DNA of 64,000 bases from Bacillus paramycoides (GCF_001884235.1 NZ_MAOI01000123.1:186001-250000), one strand, 5' to 3'; numbered from the stretch's first letter, positions 42,337 through 51,766 are shown. A program made the numbers and translations. The notes: generated by a model not told the origin, from the sequence alone.

Positions 42337-43353
42337 TTAGCCTAATAACCGATAGTATAGTTGTTTCGCTTTTTGAATTTCATTCGTTCCGTGAATAAAT
42401 ACACGCCCATCTTGAAAAATGACGATGCGATAATCTTCTAATTGGCAAGATAGCAAATACGGATTTCGATCAACTTTCCCGTGTTTTTTTAATACTTTTT
42501 CTAACTCGTCAAAGTTGTAATGACTATGATGCGCCGGTCTAATTTGAACTGTATTTCTTCCGCATAAAACAGCTACCTTCGTTTGATTTTCGTATGATAA
42601 ATAAGGATAAGTTCTATTTTTTCCGCACGAAGGACAGTCTTCTGTTTTTATTTTTCCTAGTTTGATAGAATGCTGTTGATTACTCCATATATCAAACATT
42701 AAAAATGTTTTCCTAACTGCTTCGAAATCTTCTACTAAAATTTTGAACGCTTCTCCTACTTGATACGCTGCAACCATTTGAACAGCTGGGCTAATAATTC
42801 CAACGGTGTCACACGTCGCTCCTGTAACAGGAACACTTTTCAGCACACAATGTAAGCACGGTGTTTTCTTCGGAATAACCGTATAACTCATGCCATATGA
42901 GCCAACGCAAGAACCGTAAATCCAAGGAATATTATATTTTTGTGATAGATCATTAATCACGAACCGAATATCAAAATTATCTGTTGCATCAATGATGACA
43001 TCGACATCGTCTAATAAAGCTTCCATATTATCTACTCTTGCGTCCATCACAAGAGCTTGAATTTGCACTTCTGAATTAATTTGTTTGAGACGATTCTGCG
43101 CTGCAATTGCTTTTGGTAACTTTTCTATCGCATCTTGTTCAGCGTAAAGTTGTTGCCGCTGTAAATTACTCCACTCTACATAATCACGATCAATAATCGT
43201 TAATTTTCCGATACCTGCACGTACAAAGCTTTCTGCACTTGCACTTCCTAATGCACCAGCCCCCACTATCAACACATGCTTATTTCTAATTTTCTCTTGT
43301 CCTTTACTTCCAATAGGAGTGAACAACTGTTGACGTGAATATCGCTCTATCAT
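42337..43353 (-). CDS. moeB: MoeB/ThiF-type adenylyltransferase
   Basis: 338 residues. ERYSRQQLFTPIGSKGQEKI starts the protein, VLIVGAGALGSASAE is the nucleotide loop, and the Zn cysteines are in PCLHCVLK and DCPSCGK. The active cysteine lies in the TCDTVGIISP loop. It adenylates the MoaD C-terminus. An extra C-terminal part of about 85 residues is present, as in other Bacillus homologues. It lies upstream of moeA with an 11-base gap. Confidence 0.92.
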   Translation of the reverse strand: MIERYSRQQLFTPIGSKGQEKIRNKHVLIVGAGALGSASAESFVRAGIGKLTIIDRDYVEWSNLQRQQLYAEQDAIEKLPKAIAAQNRLKQINSEVQIQALVMDARVDNMEALLDDVDVIIDATDNFDIRFVINDLSQKYNIPWIYGSCVGSYGMSYTVIPKKTPCLHCVLKSVPVTGATCDTVGIISPAVQMVAAYQVGEAFKILVEDFEAVRKTFLMFDIWSNQQHSIKLGKIKTEDCPSCGKNRTYPYLSYENQTKVAVLCGRNTVQIRPAHHSHYNFDELEKVLKKHGKVDRNPYLLSCQLEDYRIVIFQDGRVFIHGTNEIQKAKQLYYRLLG

Positions 43354-43396
43354 GAAATAGCCTTCCTTTCATGTAAAAAATTTGTTTCCTATTCGA

Positions 43397-44191
43397 TTAT
43401 TTTTTCAATACATCTTTCTCGATCACACTTTGTTTCTGATAACAAGAAAAATAAGCGAATCCAACAAAGCCAGCTCCACCAATTACATTTCCGATAAAGA
43501 CAGGTACAAAGTTTTTAGCAAGGTCCATCCACGTAAGATGACCAGCAAAAATAACTGCTGAAATGACAAACATATTTGCTACTACTTGCTGAAATCCAAT
43601 TACGACAAATGCCATAATCGGAATCCAAATTCCAACAATCTTCCCAATTAAATCGTTCGTTCCGTATGCTAACCAAATCGCAAGGCAAACGAGCCAGTTA
43701 CAACCAATTGCTAAAATTAACGTTCTCCCGAAAGATTCATGTAACTTATCTTGAGCTATCGCTATCGTCTTATTTAAATACGCACCCTCTGTAAGCCCGC
43801 CAAGATGACCGAAACAATAAGCTACGAAAAGTGCACCTAAGAAGTTAGTTAAAGTGATCCAAGCCCAATTGTTTAACACATGTTTCAATGAAATTTTCCG
43901 CGCATAAAGTGCCATGGACATTGACATCATATTTCCCGTAATTAATTCTCCTCCTGCTAAAACAACGAGCATCAGTCCGATAGGAAAAACCGCTCCTCCT
44001 ATAAAATTGACTAAACTTCCCCATTGCTCCGGTACATTACCTAGAACACGAATATTAAGTAAAAATCCTAATGAAATGAATGCTCCTCCTAAAAAACCAA
44101 GGATAAGCATAGCTGATAGTGGCTGCCTTACCTTTTGAACACCGGATTCAATCACAAGTGCAGCGATTTGTTCCGGTTTATGAAATGCCAT
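43397..44191 (-). CDS. Formate/nitrite channel (FNT family)
   Basis: 264 residues with six helices. The early FHKPEQIAALVIESGVQK, GGELITGNMMSMSMALYA (the NM.S motif of FNT) and VVANMFVISAVIFAGHL are typical of FocA/NirC/YrhG proteins. It moves formate or nitrite across the membrane. The formate dehydrogenase genes nearby make formate the likely substrate. The ATG at 44191 follows GAGGAATTGG. It is separated from moaA by a bcr1-like repeat and terminators, so it begins a new transcript. Confidence 0.9.
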   Translation of the reverse strand: MAFHKPEQIAALVIESGVQKVRQPLSAMLILGFLGGAFISLGFLLNIRVLGNVPEQWGSLVNFIGGAVFPIGLMLVVLAGGELITGNMMSMSMALYARKISLKHVLNNWAWITLTNFLGALFVAYCFGHLGGLTEGAYLNKTIAIAQDKLHESFGRTLILAIGCNWLVCLAIWLAYGTNDLIGKIVGIWIPIMAFVVIGFQQVVANMFVISAVIFAGHLTWMDLAKNFVPVFIGNVIGGAGFVGFAYFSCYQKQSVIEKDVLKK

Positions 44192-44214
44192 AACCAATTC
44201 CTCCATTTTTCTCA

Positions 44215-44366
44215 ATAAAGTGAAACTTTAATCAGTGGGGGTTTTGTTCATCCCCACTGATTATTAGTTGAACCAATCGGGCATTTACGGGCAGTTGACC
44301 TCCCACCTAGCTTCCTTGCATTCGCCAAATTTTGAGGTGGGAGTCTTACTGCCCGTTAATGTGGGA
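44215..44366 (-). repeat. bcr1-like dispersed repeat, copy 2 (reverse orientation)
   Basis: Reversed, the sequence aligns with copy 1 (4309-4455) over its whole length. The first hairpin carries CTCCCACCT with AGGTGGGAG where copy 1 has CTCCCATCT with AGATGGGAG, a compensatory pair. The left flank is ATAAA (TTTAT reversed); the right flank is a degenerate CTAAA. It sits 24 bases upstream of the FNT gene. Confidence 0.75.
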
Positions 44367-44370
44367 CTAA

Positions 44371-44422
44371 AAAAGCAGCTTCAAAAAACCTTAACTCAGT
44401 AAGGATTTTTGAATGCTGCTTA
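44371..44422 (-). terminator. Long terminator hairpin between moaA and the FNT gene
   Basis: AAGCAGC...TTCAAAAA and TTTTTGAA...GCTGCTT form an extended stem, with CCTTA/TAAGG at its tip; TTTTTTAG follows on the minus strand. It would insulate the channel gene from upstream transcription. Confidence 0.7.
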
Positions 44423-44520
44423 ATTTCTCTGCATGTCTATTACAGAAATATCAATCATCATTTTTACTATACTCATAGAAAATCTACAAGACTTGCAAAC
44501 TTCCCATTATTAATCACAAC

Positions 44521-44549
44521 AAAAAGAAGCATCGAAAAGCCTTCTTTCA
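44521..44549 (-). terminator. Terminator after moaA
   Basis: On the minus strand AAAGAAGGC and GCTTCTTT pair with one bulge, followed by TTGTTG, 10 bases past the moaA stop. The remaining 44423-44520 is AT-rich without visible features. Confidence 0.6.
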
Positions 44550-44559
44550 TAGCAATTTC

Positions 44560-45576
44560 TCAACCACCAATATGCGACATTTCAATTTTCGGCAATGCTT
44601 TTTTATTTGTATTGCTTAACCGTTCTTCTGAATAGCGATCGGAACGATTATTCCAAATGCCACGAATAACATGAGTAATCTCCTCATCCGTATATCCAGA
44701 GCGAAGTAACTCTTTAAGATCGTTTCCTTTAGAAGCAAATAAACATGTATACAATTTTCCTTCTGCGGAAATACGCGCTCTTGTACATGATGAGCAAAAG
44801 GAATCTGTTACAGATGAAATAATTCCTATTTCTTCATCACTACCGCTATAACGATAACGTGTCGCAACTTCACCAGGATAGTTCGCCTCAATTTTTTCAA
44901 GTGGCATAACTTTATGAATCATCTTTAATATTTCTTGCTTAGAAACTACTTCACCTAATTCCCAACCGTTATAATTTCCGACATCCATATATTCAATAAA
45001 TCGCAAAATATGCTTATTCTCTTTAAAGTATTCTGCCATCTGAACAATATCTTGTTCATTTCTTCCTTTTTGAACAACCATGTTCATTTTAATTTTCATT
45101 CCGACTTCTGCTGCAGCCTGTATTCCTGCAAGAACCGTTTTTACTTTACTTCTGTTTCCATTTAAATAAGAGAACCGCTCTTCGTCCAAAGAATCCAAAC
45201 TAACTGTCACACGAGATAATCCGGCCTTATATAAATCAGGAGCAAACTTCTTAAGCAAGGATCCATTTGTCGTTAAACCGATATCCTCTACTCCATCAAT
45301 TTTGTTTAAGCGCTGTATGAGTTCAGGAAGGTTTCTCCGAAGTAAAGGCTCTCCCCCAGTAATGCGTAACTTTCTTACACCTAAAGAAACGAAAATGCGT
45401 GTAATCCTTTCAATTTCATCAAAAGATAAAATTTTATCATTAGACAAAAAAGAATAATCACGACCAAATATTTCTTCTGGCATACAATATCGACAGCGAA
45501 AATTACAGCGATCGGTAACAGAAATACGTAAATCCCTTAAAGGACGATCCAATTTGTCTAATGTAACAGATTTCAT
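44560..45576 (-). CDS. moaA: GTP 3',8-cyclase MoaA (radical SAM)
   Basis: 338 residues. [10 protein letters not shown] is the N-terminal radical-SAM cluster motif, ITGGEPLLR follows, and [20 protein letters not shown] holds the second cluster. The protein ends in MSHIGG, the essential GG tail. It makes the first pterin intermediate from GTP with MoaC. It follows fdhD by 20 bases. Confidence 0.97.
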   Translation of the reverse strand: MKSVTLDKLDRPLRDLRISVTDRCNFRCRYCMPEEIFGRDYSFLSNDKILSFDEIERITRIFVSLGVRKLRITGGEPLLRRNLPELIQRLNKIDGVEDIGLTTNGSLLKKFAPDLYKAGLSRVTVSLDSLDEERFSYLNGNRSKVKTVLAGIQAAAEVGMKIKMNMVVQKGRNEQDIVQMAEYFKENKHILRFIEYMDVGNYNGWELGEVVSKQEILKMIHKVMPLEKIEANYPGEVATRYRYSGSDEEIGIISSVTDSFCSSCTRARISAEGKLYTCLFASKGNDLKELLRSGYTDEEITHVIRGIWNNRSDRYSEERLSNTNKKALPKIEMSHIGG

Positions 45577-45596
45577 ATTTATTGCCTCGTTTCTAC

Positions 45597-46394
45597 TTAT
45601 TTTATATTTATGACCCGCTCTGGATGCGTATATACATTTAAAGATTTATTACGAATGAAGCCGATTGTAGTAATCCCTAACTGCTCCGCTAGCTGTAAGG
45701 CTAACTCAGTTGGAGCGGATTTTGACAATATAATTTCACAGCCAATTTTCGCAACTTTTAATAGAATTTCAGAAGAGATACGGCCGCTAAAAACAATAAT
45801 TTTATTACCAATCGAAATGTTATTTTTTAAGCAATAACCGTAAATTTTATCTAAAGCGTTATGCCTCCCTATATCCATGCGACTTAAAACAATTCCATTC
45901 ACATCACATAAAGCTGCATTATGAACGCCGCCTGTATGTTGAAACGTAGACGCCGATTGCTGCATTTCATTCATTAGGCGAAAACAATCCTCGGTAGAGA
46001 CTTTTACGCGAATATCATTCATCTCTTTCACCGTCAGCGCATCGTTTGCGAAAACAAACCCTTGCCTACTCATTCCACAGCACGAAGTAATATAACGTTT
46101 GTTTTGCATGTCACGATAATAAGGATTGATTCTTGTCGTTTTTACATGCACATATCCTTCTTTTTCTTGCACCCATATTTCATCAATATCTTCATACTTT
46201 CGGATAATACCTTCAGATGCTAAATAGCCGATTACCATATCTTCAATATACTCTGGGGTACTAACCATTGTAACAAATTCCTGTCCGTTCATTTTAACCG
46301 TAACAGGAAACTCTGTTACAATGCTGTCCTCTATATGTTTAAATTCACCTTGCTCATAACGAAAAATTCCCCGTTCCACCTGTATTGATTTCAC
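45597..46394 (-). CDS. fdhD: Formate dehydrogenase sulfurtransferase FdhD
   Basis: 265 residues. [10 protein letters not shown] carries the paired cysteine loop of Fdh[32 protein letters not shown] and [20 protein letters not shown] are family signatures. FdhD passes sulfur to the bis-MGD cofactor of formate dehydrogenase. It lies between moaA and the DUF2294 gene. Confidence 0.95.
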   Translation of the reverse strand: MKSIQVERGIFRYEQGEFKHIEDSIVTEFPVTVKMNGQEFVTMVSTPEYIEDMVIGYLASEGIIRKYEDIDEIWVQEKEGYVHVKTTRINPYYRDMQNKRYITSCCGMSRQGFVFANDALTVKEMNDIRVKVSTEDCFRLMNEMQQSASTFQHTGGVHNAALCDVNGIVLSRMDIGRHNALDKIYGYCLKNNISIGNKIIVFSGRISSEILLKVAKIGCEIILSKSAPTELALQLAEQLGITTIGFIRNKSLNVYTHPERVINIK

Positions 46395-46410
46395 GATGAG
46401 TATCCTTCTC

Positions 46411-46755
46411 TCACGTTATATTTTTATCAAAGACAAACACCGAAACTGCAATATCTTCATCTACTTTCATATCCGAAAACAGATGAACTAACTTCGCCCC
46501 AACAAGTTCTTCTAAATGTTCATGAGTATTAGCAGCATAAACTTCTTGAATCATTTTCGTTCGAGCCATATGAACCATTTCCGCACCATCCATAGTTCCC
46601 GAAATAAATTTCTCAGTAGGTGTCAAATTCCCATACAGTGTGGCAATCGCCATGTTCTCAGTAAATACAGTATGAATTCGCTCCGGCCCTTTCCCGAACA
46701 GCTCTTTTCGAAGCTTTCGTATCATATCATTAAATTCATGCACCATTTTTGACAT
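46411..46755 (-). CDS. DUF2294-like protein
   Basis: 114 residues starting MSKMVHEFNDMIRKLRKELF, with GKGPERIHTVFTENMAIATL and LTPTEKFISGTMDGAEMVHM. These match the DUF2294 pattern of small cytoplasmic Firmicute proteins. Its role is unknown. The ATG at 46755 follows GAAGGAATG. It lies 16 bases before fdhD, so co-expression with formate dehydrogenase genes is likely. Confidence 0.72.
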   Translation of the reverse strand: MSKMVHEFNDMIRKLRKELFGKGPERIHTVFTENMAIATLYGNLTPTEKFISGTMDGAEMVHMARTKMIQEVYAANTHEHLEELVGAKLVHLFSDMKVDEDIAVSVFVFDKNIT

Positions 46756-46930
46756 ACTCTCATTCCTTCCCAATTAATCCATACTATCTTCTCGGATAGC
46801 GTTCTATCATAATTATTGTAGCAAAATGACCATTTCGTCTAAACTATTTAATAACGAGACGAAATGGATCATCCTTTACAATTATCTCAAGCACGCAAAC
46901 AACATATAAAATACTATTATTGTTGCGTAT

Positions 46931-47413
46931 CTATTCATCTTTTAACCCTTTACCCATACCTTTTAAGAAATGAAGACCAAATCCGATAGCACGGTTAATA
47001 TCTGGATCCTTCAGTACTTTCATAAGGTCTAGTATTCCTATTTTTTTATTGTTTTGCAGATGCTGATTACCTTCATCCATACCTATTAATACACTACCTA
47101 CAAGCTTTTTCGTAAGTTCCGGATCAAGTTCTGTTAAAGCTCCTGCAGCGCCCATCATATTATTAATTAAATTTGTAACTGGTTCACGAGTGACTTGGCT
47201 TAGAACAATTTTTGCGATTGGTTCTTTCGCTTTCAGCATAGAATTTGCAGCTTCTAGCATCCCAATGTCATTCAATTCACCTACTATATTAAACATTTGA
47301 TTTAAAGCATCTTCATTATTAGCTAGCAGTTCTTTTAAATCTTCAAGTTTTTGTTGTTTTATTTCTTCCTCAGTTAGCTCCTGCTTCTGGATTACTTGAA
47401 TAGGTGCTGCCAT
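46931..47413 (-). CDS. DUF1641-domain protein (YrhD/YjgD type)
   Basis: 160 residues, helical, with LLANNEDALNQMFNIVGELN, LTKKLVGSVLIGMDEG and DLMKVLKDPDINRAIGFGLH. DUF1641 proteins are encoded directly after the large formate dehydrogenase-like gene in many bacilli (YrhD with YrhE, YjgD with YjgC). It is probably a partner subunit or assembly factor. It lies 15 bases after fdhA. Confidence 0.88.
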   Translation of the reverse strand: MAAPIQVIQKQELTEEEIKQQKLEDLKELLANNEDALNQMFNIVGELNDIGMLEAANSMLKAKEPIAKIVLSQVTREPVTNLINNMMGAAGALTELDPELTKKLVGSVLIGMDEGNQHLQNNKKIGILDLMKVLKDPDINRAIGFGLHFLKGMGKGLKDE

Positions 47414-47428
47414 ATTCTTTTCTCCTCC

Positions 47429-50368
47429 CTAGTTATCCGTTAAATGTACGTAGCCTGGACGAGCCCACTTGCGATTTACCTCAATGCCGTTTTGAGGATG
47501 ACGCTTTTTATTACGTGGGTTCGTTTTTGGCATCGGATTTCCCCCTTCTACTTGTAACACTTCCATACGCACTTTCGTTTGTTTATATGCGGGCGTATTT
47601 GTACGCAAATCAACCGCAGGACCTGTTAAGAAATTAATTGCCGAATCTTTATCCGTTGAGTTCATCGGTAAATAAAGTTCATTTGCTTTTACACGATCCG
47701 TTACAAACGCACGTAATTTAAGTGCTCCAAATGGAGAAACAAGGCGTACTAATGAACCAGTTTTCACTCCACGTTCCTGTGCAAGTTCTGGAGAAACTTC
47801 AACGAAAACACCTGGTACTTTCGATTGAATACCAGTTGATTTGTTTGTCATGTTCCCTTCATGGAAATGTTCAAGCATACGGCCGTTATTAATGTGAAGA
47901 TCGTATTCAGCCGGGAATTCAGCAGGACGTACCCAATCAGCTATCGCAAAACGAGCCTTTTTGTCCGGGAAGTTAAATCCATCTTGGAAAAGAAGCGGCG
48001 TATTCGTTCCATCAAAACTTCCCCAGTGGAAACTGTTCCATCCTTCAAGCACTTTATAGTTTGCGTGTGCGAATAGTGGTGATAAGCTTGCCATTTCAGC
48101 AAAGATTTCACTTGGATGACTGTAGTCCCAGTTTGCACCTAGTTTATTGGCAATCTCTTGTACAATCCACCAGTCTGGTTTCGCATCACCTAGCGTTGGA
48201 AGTACTTGATATAATCTTTGTACACGACGCTCTGTATTTGTAAAAGTACCTTCTTTTTCAAGAGATGGTGCTGCTGGTAAAACTACATCTGCATATTGTG
48301 CCGTTTTAGAAAGGAATACATCTTGAACGACAAAGAATTCAAGACTTGATAACACTTCATGTACGTGATTTGCATTAGAGTCTACAAGAGCCATATCCTC
48401 TCCAACAAGATACATAGCTTTCATTTTCCCTTCATCAATTGCGTGAAGCATTTCAATATTATTTAGACCTGGTTTATTATCAATTTTTACTCCGTAAGCT
48501 ATTTCAAATTTCGCACGTTCTACATCGTCAGTAACGTGCTGATACCCTGGAAGCCATCCTGGAAGTGTTCCCATATCACAAGCACCTTGCACGTTATTAT
48601 GGCCTCGAAGTGGATATGCACCAGCACCTGGACGACGATAGTTTCCTGTTGCAAGTAATAAATTTGAAATTGCAGCAGAAGTATCTGAACCACCCGTATT
48701 TTGCGTTACACCCATTCCCCAAAGAATACAAGTACCATCTGCATCACGAATCATTTCAGCCATTTTAACGAGCGTTTCTTTTGAAATACCTGTAATCTCT
48801 TCTGCATACTCAAGTGTGTATTCTGCCAAACTTCCTTTGAAATCTTCAAAGAAGTTTACATTCTCGTCGATGAACTGCTCATCATGCCAACCCTGATCAA
48901 TCATATATTTCGTAACAGCCATTAACCATACTTGGTCTGTGCCCTGCTTTGGACTAATAAAAATATCTGAACGCTCTGCCATTTCGGTTTTACGAAGATC
49001 TGCAACAATTAGCTTTTGACTGTGAAGTTTATGCGCGCGTTTCACACGAGTTGCTAGTACTGGGTGGCCTTCTGTTGGGTTACAACCAACGATAATAACA
49101 AGACCTGATTGCGCGATATCTTTGATCGTCCCTGCATCTCCGCCCATACCAATTGTACGGAACAATCCATCTGTCGCTGGTGATTGACAATAACGTGAGC
49201 AGTTATCGACGTTATTCGTTTCAAACACTTGACGCGCTAATTTTTGAATAACATAATTATCTTCATTCGTAATTTTAGAAGAAGAAATAAAGCCGATAGA
49301 ACCTTTACCGTGCTCTTCTTTAATAGAGCTTAATTTATTCGCCACTACATTAAGCGCTTCTTCCCAAGTTGATTCAACGAACACTCCATTTTTACGAATT
49401 AAAGGTTTCGTAAGTCGTTTTTCAGAATTAACGAAATCCCAACCGAATTTTCCTTTTACACAAGTGGAAATCGCATTAACAGGTGCCTCAGAAGTTGGTT
49501 GTACTTTAAGAATTTTACGACCCTTCGTCCATACTTCAAATGAACAACCTACACCACAAAATGTACATACTGTTTTCGTCTTCTTCGTACGGGTGTCGCG
49601 CATCGCAGCTTCTACTTCTGACACAGCAAAAATACCACTATATCCAGGTTCCACTTCTTTAATAAGGTCAACCATCGGCTCAAGAATATCTGGTTTTAGC
49701 CCTGTCATAAATCCAGCTTCACCAAGCATCGATTTCTCCATTAATGCATTACAAGGACAAATCGTTACACATTGACCGCAGCTTACACATGAAGAATCAT
49801 TAATATCTACTCCATCATCCCAAATAACACGAGGACGCTCCGCTTCCCAATCTATAGATAACGTTTCATTTACTTGTAAGTTTTGACACACCTCTACACA
49901 TTGACCGCACGCGATACATTGATTTGGATCATAGCGATAAAATGGGTGAGACATATCAACTTCATTTGCATCAACTTTTGGCTCGTAAGGATATTTTTGA
50001 TGCTCTATTTCCATTAATTCTGCCGTATTATGCAATTTACAGTTCCCGTTATTGTTGTCACACACCGTACAATAAAGTAAATGATTTTCCAATAAGCGGT
50101 CCATCGCCTCATGTTGCGCTGCCTTCGCACTAATAGAGGACAACTCAATATTCATACCGTCCGTCACTACTGTAGAACACGATCGTACAAGATTTCCATT
50201 CACTTCTACAATACAAGTATCACACGTTTGAATCGGATCTACTTCCGGCACGTAACAAATTTGTGGATGTTCAATTTCGTTCTCATTAATAATGCCTAGT
50301 ATAGTTGAACCAGGCTCAGCACTATATTCTTTGCCGTCAATTGTAATATGAACCATGCTGTCGTTCAT
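47429..50368 (-). CDS. fdhA: Formate dehydrogenase-like FeS/Mo enzyme, alpha subunit (YrhE/YjgC type)
   Basis: 979 residues. The order is a 2Fe-2S domain (HPQICYVPEVDPIQTCDTC), a His-Cys3 cluster (HLLYCTVCDNNNGNCKLH), two 4Fe-4S sites (CIACGQCVEVCQN, CVSCGQCVTICPC), then the Mo-bisMGD domain with CTFCGVGCSFEVW. The Mo ligand is Cys394 in SRYCQSPA (codon TGT, no selenocysteine), followed by Gln where formate dehydrogenases usually have His. The ATG at 50368 follows GGGGGAG. It is soluble and would oxidise formate or a related substrate with an unnamed acceptor. A terminator hairpin lies just before it. Confidence 0.92.
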   Translation of the reverse strand: MNDSMVHITIDGKEYSAEPGSTILGIINENEIEHPQICYVPEVDPIQTCDTCIVEVNGNLVRSCSTVVTDGMNIELSSISAKAAQHEAMDRLLENHLLYCTVCDNNNGNCKLHNTAELMEIEHQKYPYEPKVDANEVDMSHPFYRYDPNQCIACGQCVEVCQNLQVNETLSIDWEAERPRVIWDDGVDINDSSCVSCGQCVTICPCNALMEKSMLGEAGFMTGLKPDILEPMVDLIKEVEPGYSGIFAVSEVEAAMRDTRTKKTKTVCTFCGVGCSFEVWTKGRKILKVQPTSEAPVNAISTCVKGKFGWDFVNSEKRLTKPLIRKNGVFVESTWEEALNVVANKLSSIKEEHGKGSIGFISSSKITNEDNYVIQKLARQVFETNNVDNCSRYCQSPATDGLFRTIGMGGDAGTIKDIAQSGLVIIVGCNPTEGHPVLATRVKRAHKLHSQKLIVADLRKTEMAERSDIFISPKQGTDQVWLMAVTKYMIDQGWHDEQFIDENVNFFEDFKGSLAEYTLEYAEEITGISKETLVKMAEMIRDADGTCILWGMGVTQNTGGSDTSAAISNLLLATGNYRRPGAGAYPLRGHNNVQGACDMGTLPGWLPGYQHVTDDVERAKFEIAYGVKIDNKPGLNNIEMLHAIDEGKMKAMYLVGEDMALVDSNANHVHEVLSSLEFFVVQDVFLSKTAQYADVVLPAAPSLEKEGTFTNTERRVQRLYQVLPTLGDAKPDWWIVQEIANKLGANWDYSHPSEIFAEMASLSPLFAHANYKVLEGWNSFHWGSFDGTNTPLLFQDGFNFPDKKARFAIADWVRPAEFPAEYDLHINNGRMLEHFHEGNMTNKSTGIQSKVPGVFVEVSPELAQERGVKTGSLVRLVSPFGALKLRAFVTDRVKANELYLPMNSTDKDSAINFLTGPAVDLRTNTPAYKQTKVRMEVLQVEGGNPMPKTNPRNKKRHPQNGIEVNRKWARPGYVHLTDN

Positions 50369-50391
50369 GGTTACTCCCCCTTTTTGAGAAT

Positions 50392-50454
50392 AAAAAAACT
50401 CCACCACGAAAATATACGCACCACATTTTTGGTACGTTATCATCATGGTGGAGT
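50392..50454 (-). promoter_or_regulatory. Terminator-type attenuator in the fdhA leader
   Basis: On the minus strand ACTCCACCA pairs with TGGTGGAGT, and ACGTACCA with TGGTGCGT inside it. Seven T follow at once, then the fdhA ribosome site. The element lies inside the transcript from the promoter at 50555-50583, so it could stop transcription before fdhA. Two smaller hairpins (TTAGCA/TGCTAA and ATTTTATT/AATAAAT) precede it. Confidence 0.6.
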
Positions 50455-50554
50455 AGTTTATTAGCACATCTTGCTAAAATACCAATCCATTTATTCATAA
50501 ATAAAATGATAGATTCATAACAGATCATATCACGATTCCATCTTTAACACTGTA

Positions 50555-50583
50555 ATTATAGCGTTAAATCGAAAAATACACAA
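50555..50583 (-). promoter_or_regulatory. Probable fdhA promoter
   Basis: On the minus strand TTGTGT, a 17-base spacer and TATAAT. It gives a leader of about 180 bases before fdhA that holds the attenuator. Confidence 0.6.
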
Positions 50584-50596
50584 TATAATTATCGTT

Positions 50597-50631
50597 AAAA
50601 AGGACAAAGCACATAATGCTCTGACCTTTTT
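50597..50631 (-). terminator. Terminator after the terC-like gene
   Basis: AAAAAGG with CCTTTTT and CAAAGC with GCTCTG (one wobble) form the stem around a 7-nt loop, immediately after the stop of the terC-like gene. Confidence 0.8.
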
Positions 50632-50632
50632 A

Positions 50633-51409
50633 TTACCTTTCAGGATTATTCTGAGCTGACTTATTTCCCGGTGCAAACCAACCAATTAGTGCAATACCGA
50701 CTAATACTCCGTAGAAGATTAAAGTCCAAGTTGTACTGTGCGGGAAATCATGGTTTAAAATACCAATATCCTCATGAGCAAGTGTAATTACAGCAAGTTT
50801 GACGCCGACCCAGGCAACAATTGCATATGCTGTTGTTTCCAATGCTGGACGTTTCTCAAGTAATTGTACAAACCAAGTTGCCGCAAATTTAATTAAGATA
50901 AGTCCGGCAATCCCTCCGAGAAGTACAACGATGAACTGTCCTCCATCCATACCACCGAAATCTTCTAGCGGTGAATCCGGAAGACCGAGGGCAAGAGCAA
51001 CCGCAGCTAATATTGAATCGATCGCGAAAGCAAGGTCAGCTAATGCAATCTTTCCTACTGTGAACCAGTAGCTTTTACCTGCCGCTTCCTTTTCATCTTC
51101 CTCATGAATATTTTGATTGTCTTTTCCGAATTGCGCCTGAATGACATGCTTTAATCCTAAGTAAAGAAGATAAGCTGCTCCTATCGCCTGTATTTGCCAA
51201 ACATTTGCAATAAATGAAATGGCAAAAAGAGCTGCAAAACGAAAAGCGAAGGCCATAATGATCCCGTAATTTATAGCTCGTTTTTTCTCTTCTTCGGGTA
51301 AATGCTTGGCTATAACTGCTAGTACAAGGGCATTGTCAGCCGATAACAATCCTTCTAATCCGATTAGAATTAATAATGCCCAAGCATACTCTAGCCATAT
51401 TGAATCCAT
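50633..51409 (-). CDS. TerC-family membrane protein
   Basis: 258 residues with seven or more helices. LEGLLSADNALVLAVIAKHL carries the conserved ADNALV metal-like motif; the second motif is in ALADLAFAIDSILAAVALAL. TerC/Alx/MeeF-type proteins export manganese and help metallate secreted proteins. A yybP-ykoY manganese riboswitch, common before such genes, was looked for in the 51410-51700 region and not found. It is a single gene ended by a terminator. Confidence 0.88.
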   Translation of the reverse strand: MDSIWLEYAWALLILIGLEGLLSADNALVLAVIAKHLPEEEKKRAINYGIIMAFAFRFAALFAISFIANVWQIQAIGAAYLLYLGLKHVIQAQFGKDNQNIHEEDEKEAAGKSYWFTVGKIALADLAFAIDSILAAVALALGLPDSPLEDFGGMDGGQFIVVLLGGIAGLILIKFAATWFVQLLEKRPALETTAYAIVAWVGVKLAVITLAHEDIGILNHDFPHSTTWTLIFYGVLVGIALIGWFAPGNKSAQNNPER

Positions 51410-51729
51410 CCGCTTCTCTCCTTTCTAAAACCAAAATTAGATAAGCGCTTTGCTATCAATAGAATTTCCTATTAAGCCAAATTAAATGCTAAAATTTATG
51501 GCTAAAACATTTTGACAGTTACTTTGCTGTCCTCTATTTGTTATAATTTCAACAAAAAAACAGGTTTAGATTACGGTTTTCATCCGTATCAAAGCCGTAA
51601 ACTAATGATATGAACTGTTTTTCCAAGTCAAGTTGATAACTGATTTATTGTTAACCATAAATTAAAGTTTCACTTATAATGTTTTTACAAAATACATTTT
51701 TCTTTTTTTAGAGCGATTCCATACAAAAC

Positions 51730-51766
51730 AAAAGGGAAATACATATACACTATGTATCTCCCTTTT
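51730..51766 (-). terminator. Terminator after mogR
   Basis: AAAAGGGAAATACATA and TATGTATCTCCCTTTT form a 16-bp stem with one mismatch and a 5-nt loop. TGTTTTG follows on the minus strand. The rest of 51410-51729 holds the terC leader and no gene. Confidence 0.8.

Noticed and set aside
49187-49189. Selenocysteine at the molybdenum ligand of the formate dehydrogenase
   Set aside because: The codon is TGT, so plain cysteine is encoded.
50337-50528. 63-codon minus-strand frame across the fdhA leader, possible leader peptide
   Set aside because: It runs through the terminator hairpin and has only a weak GGA upstream. No run of regulatory codons is seen.
51655-51676. Short match AATTAAAGTTTCACTT to the end of the bcr1-like repeat
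   Set aside because: Only about 16 AT-rich bases match; chance cannot be excluded and no hairpins accompany it.
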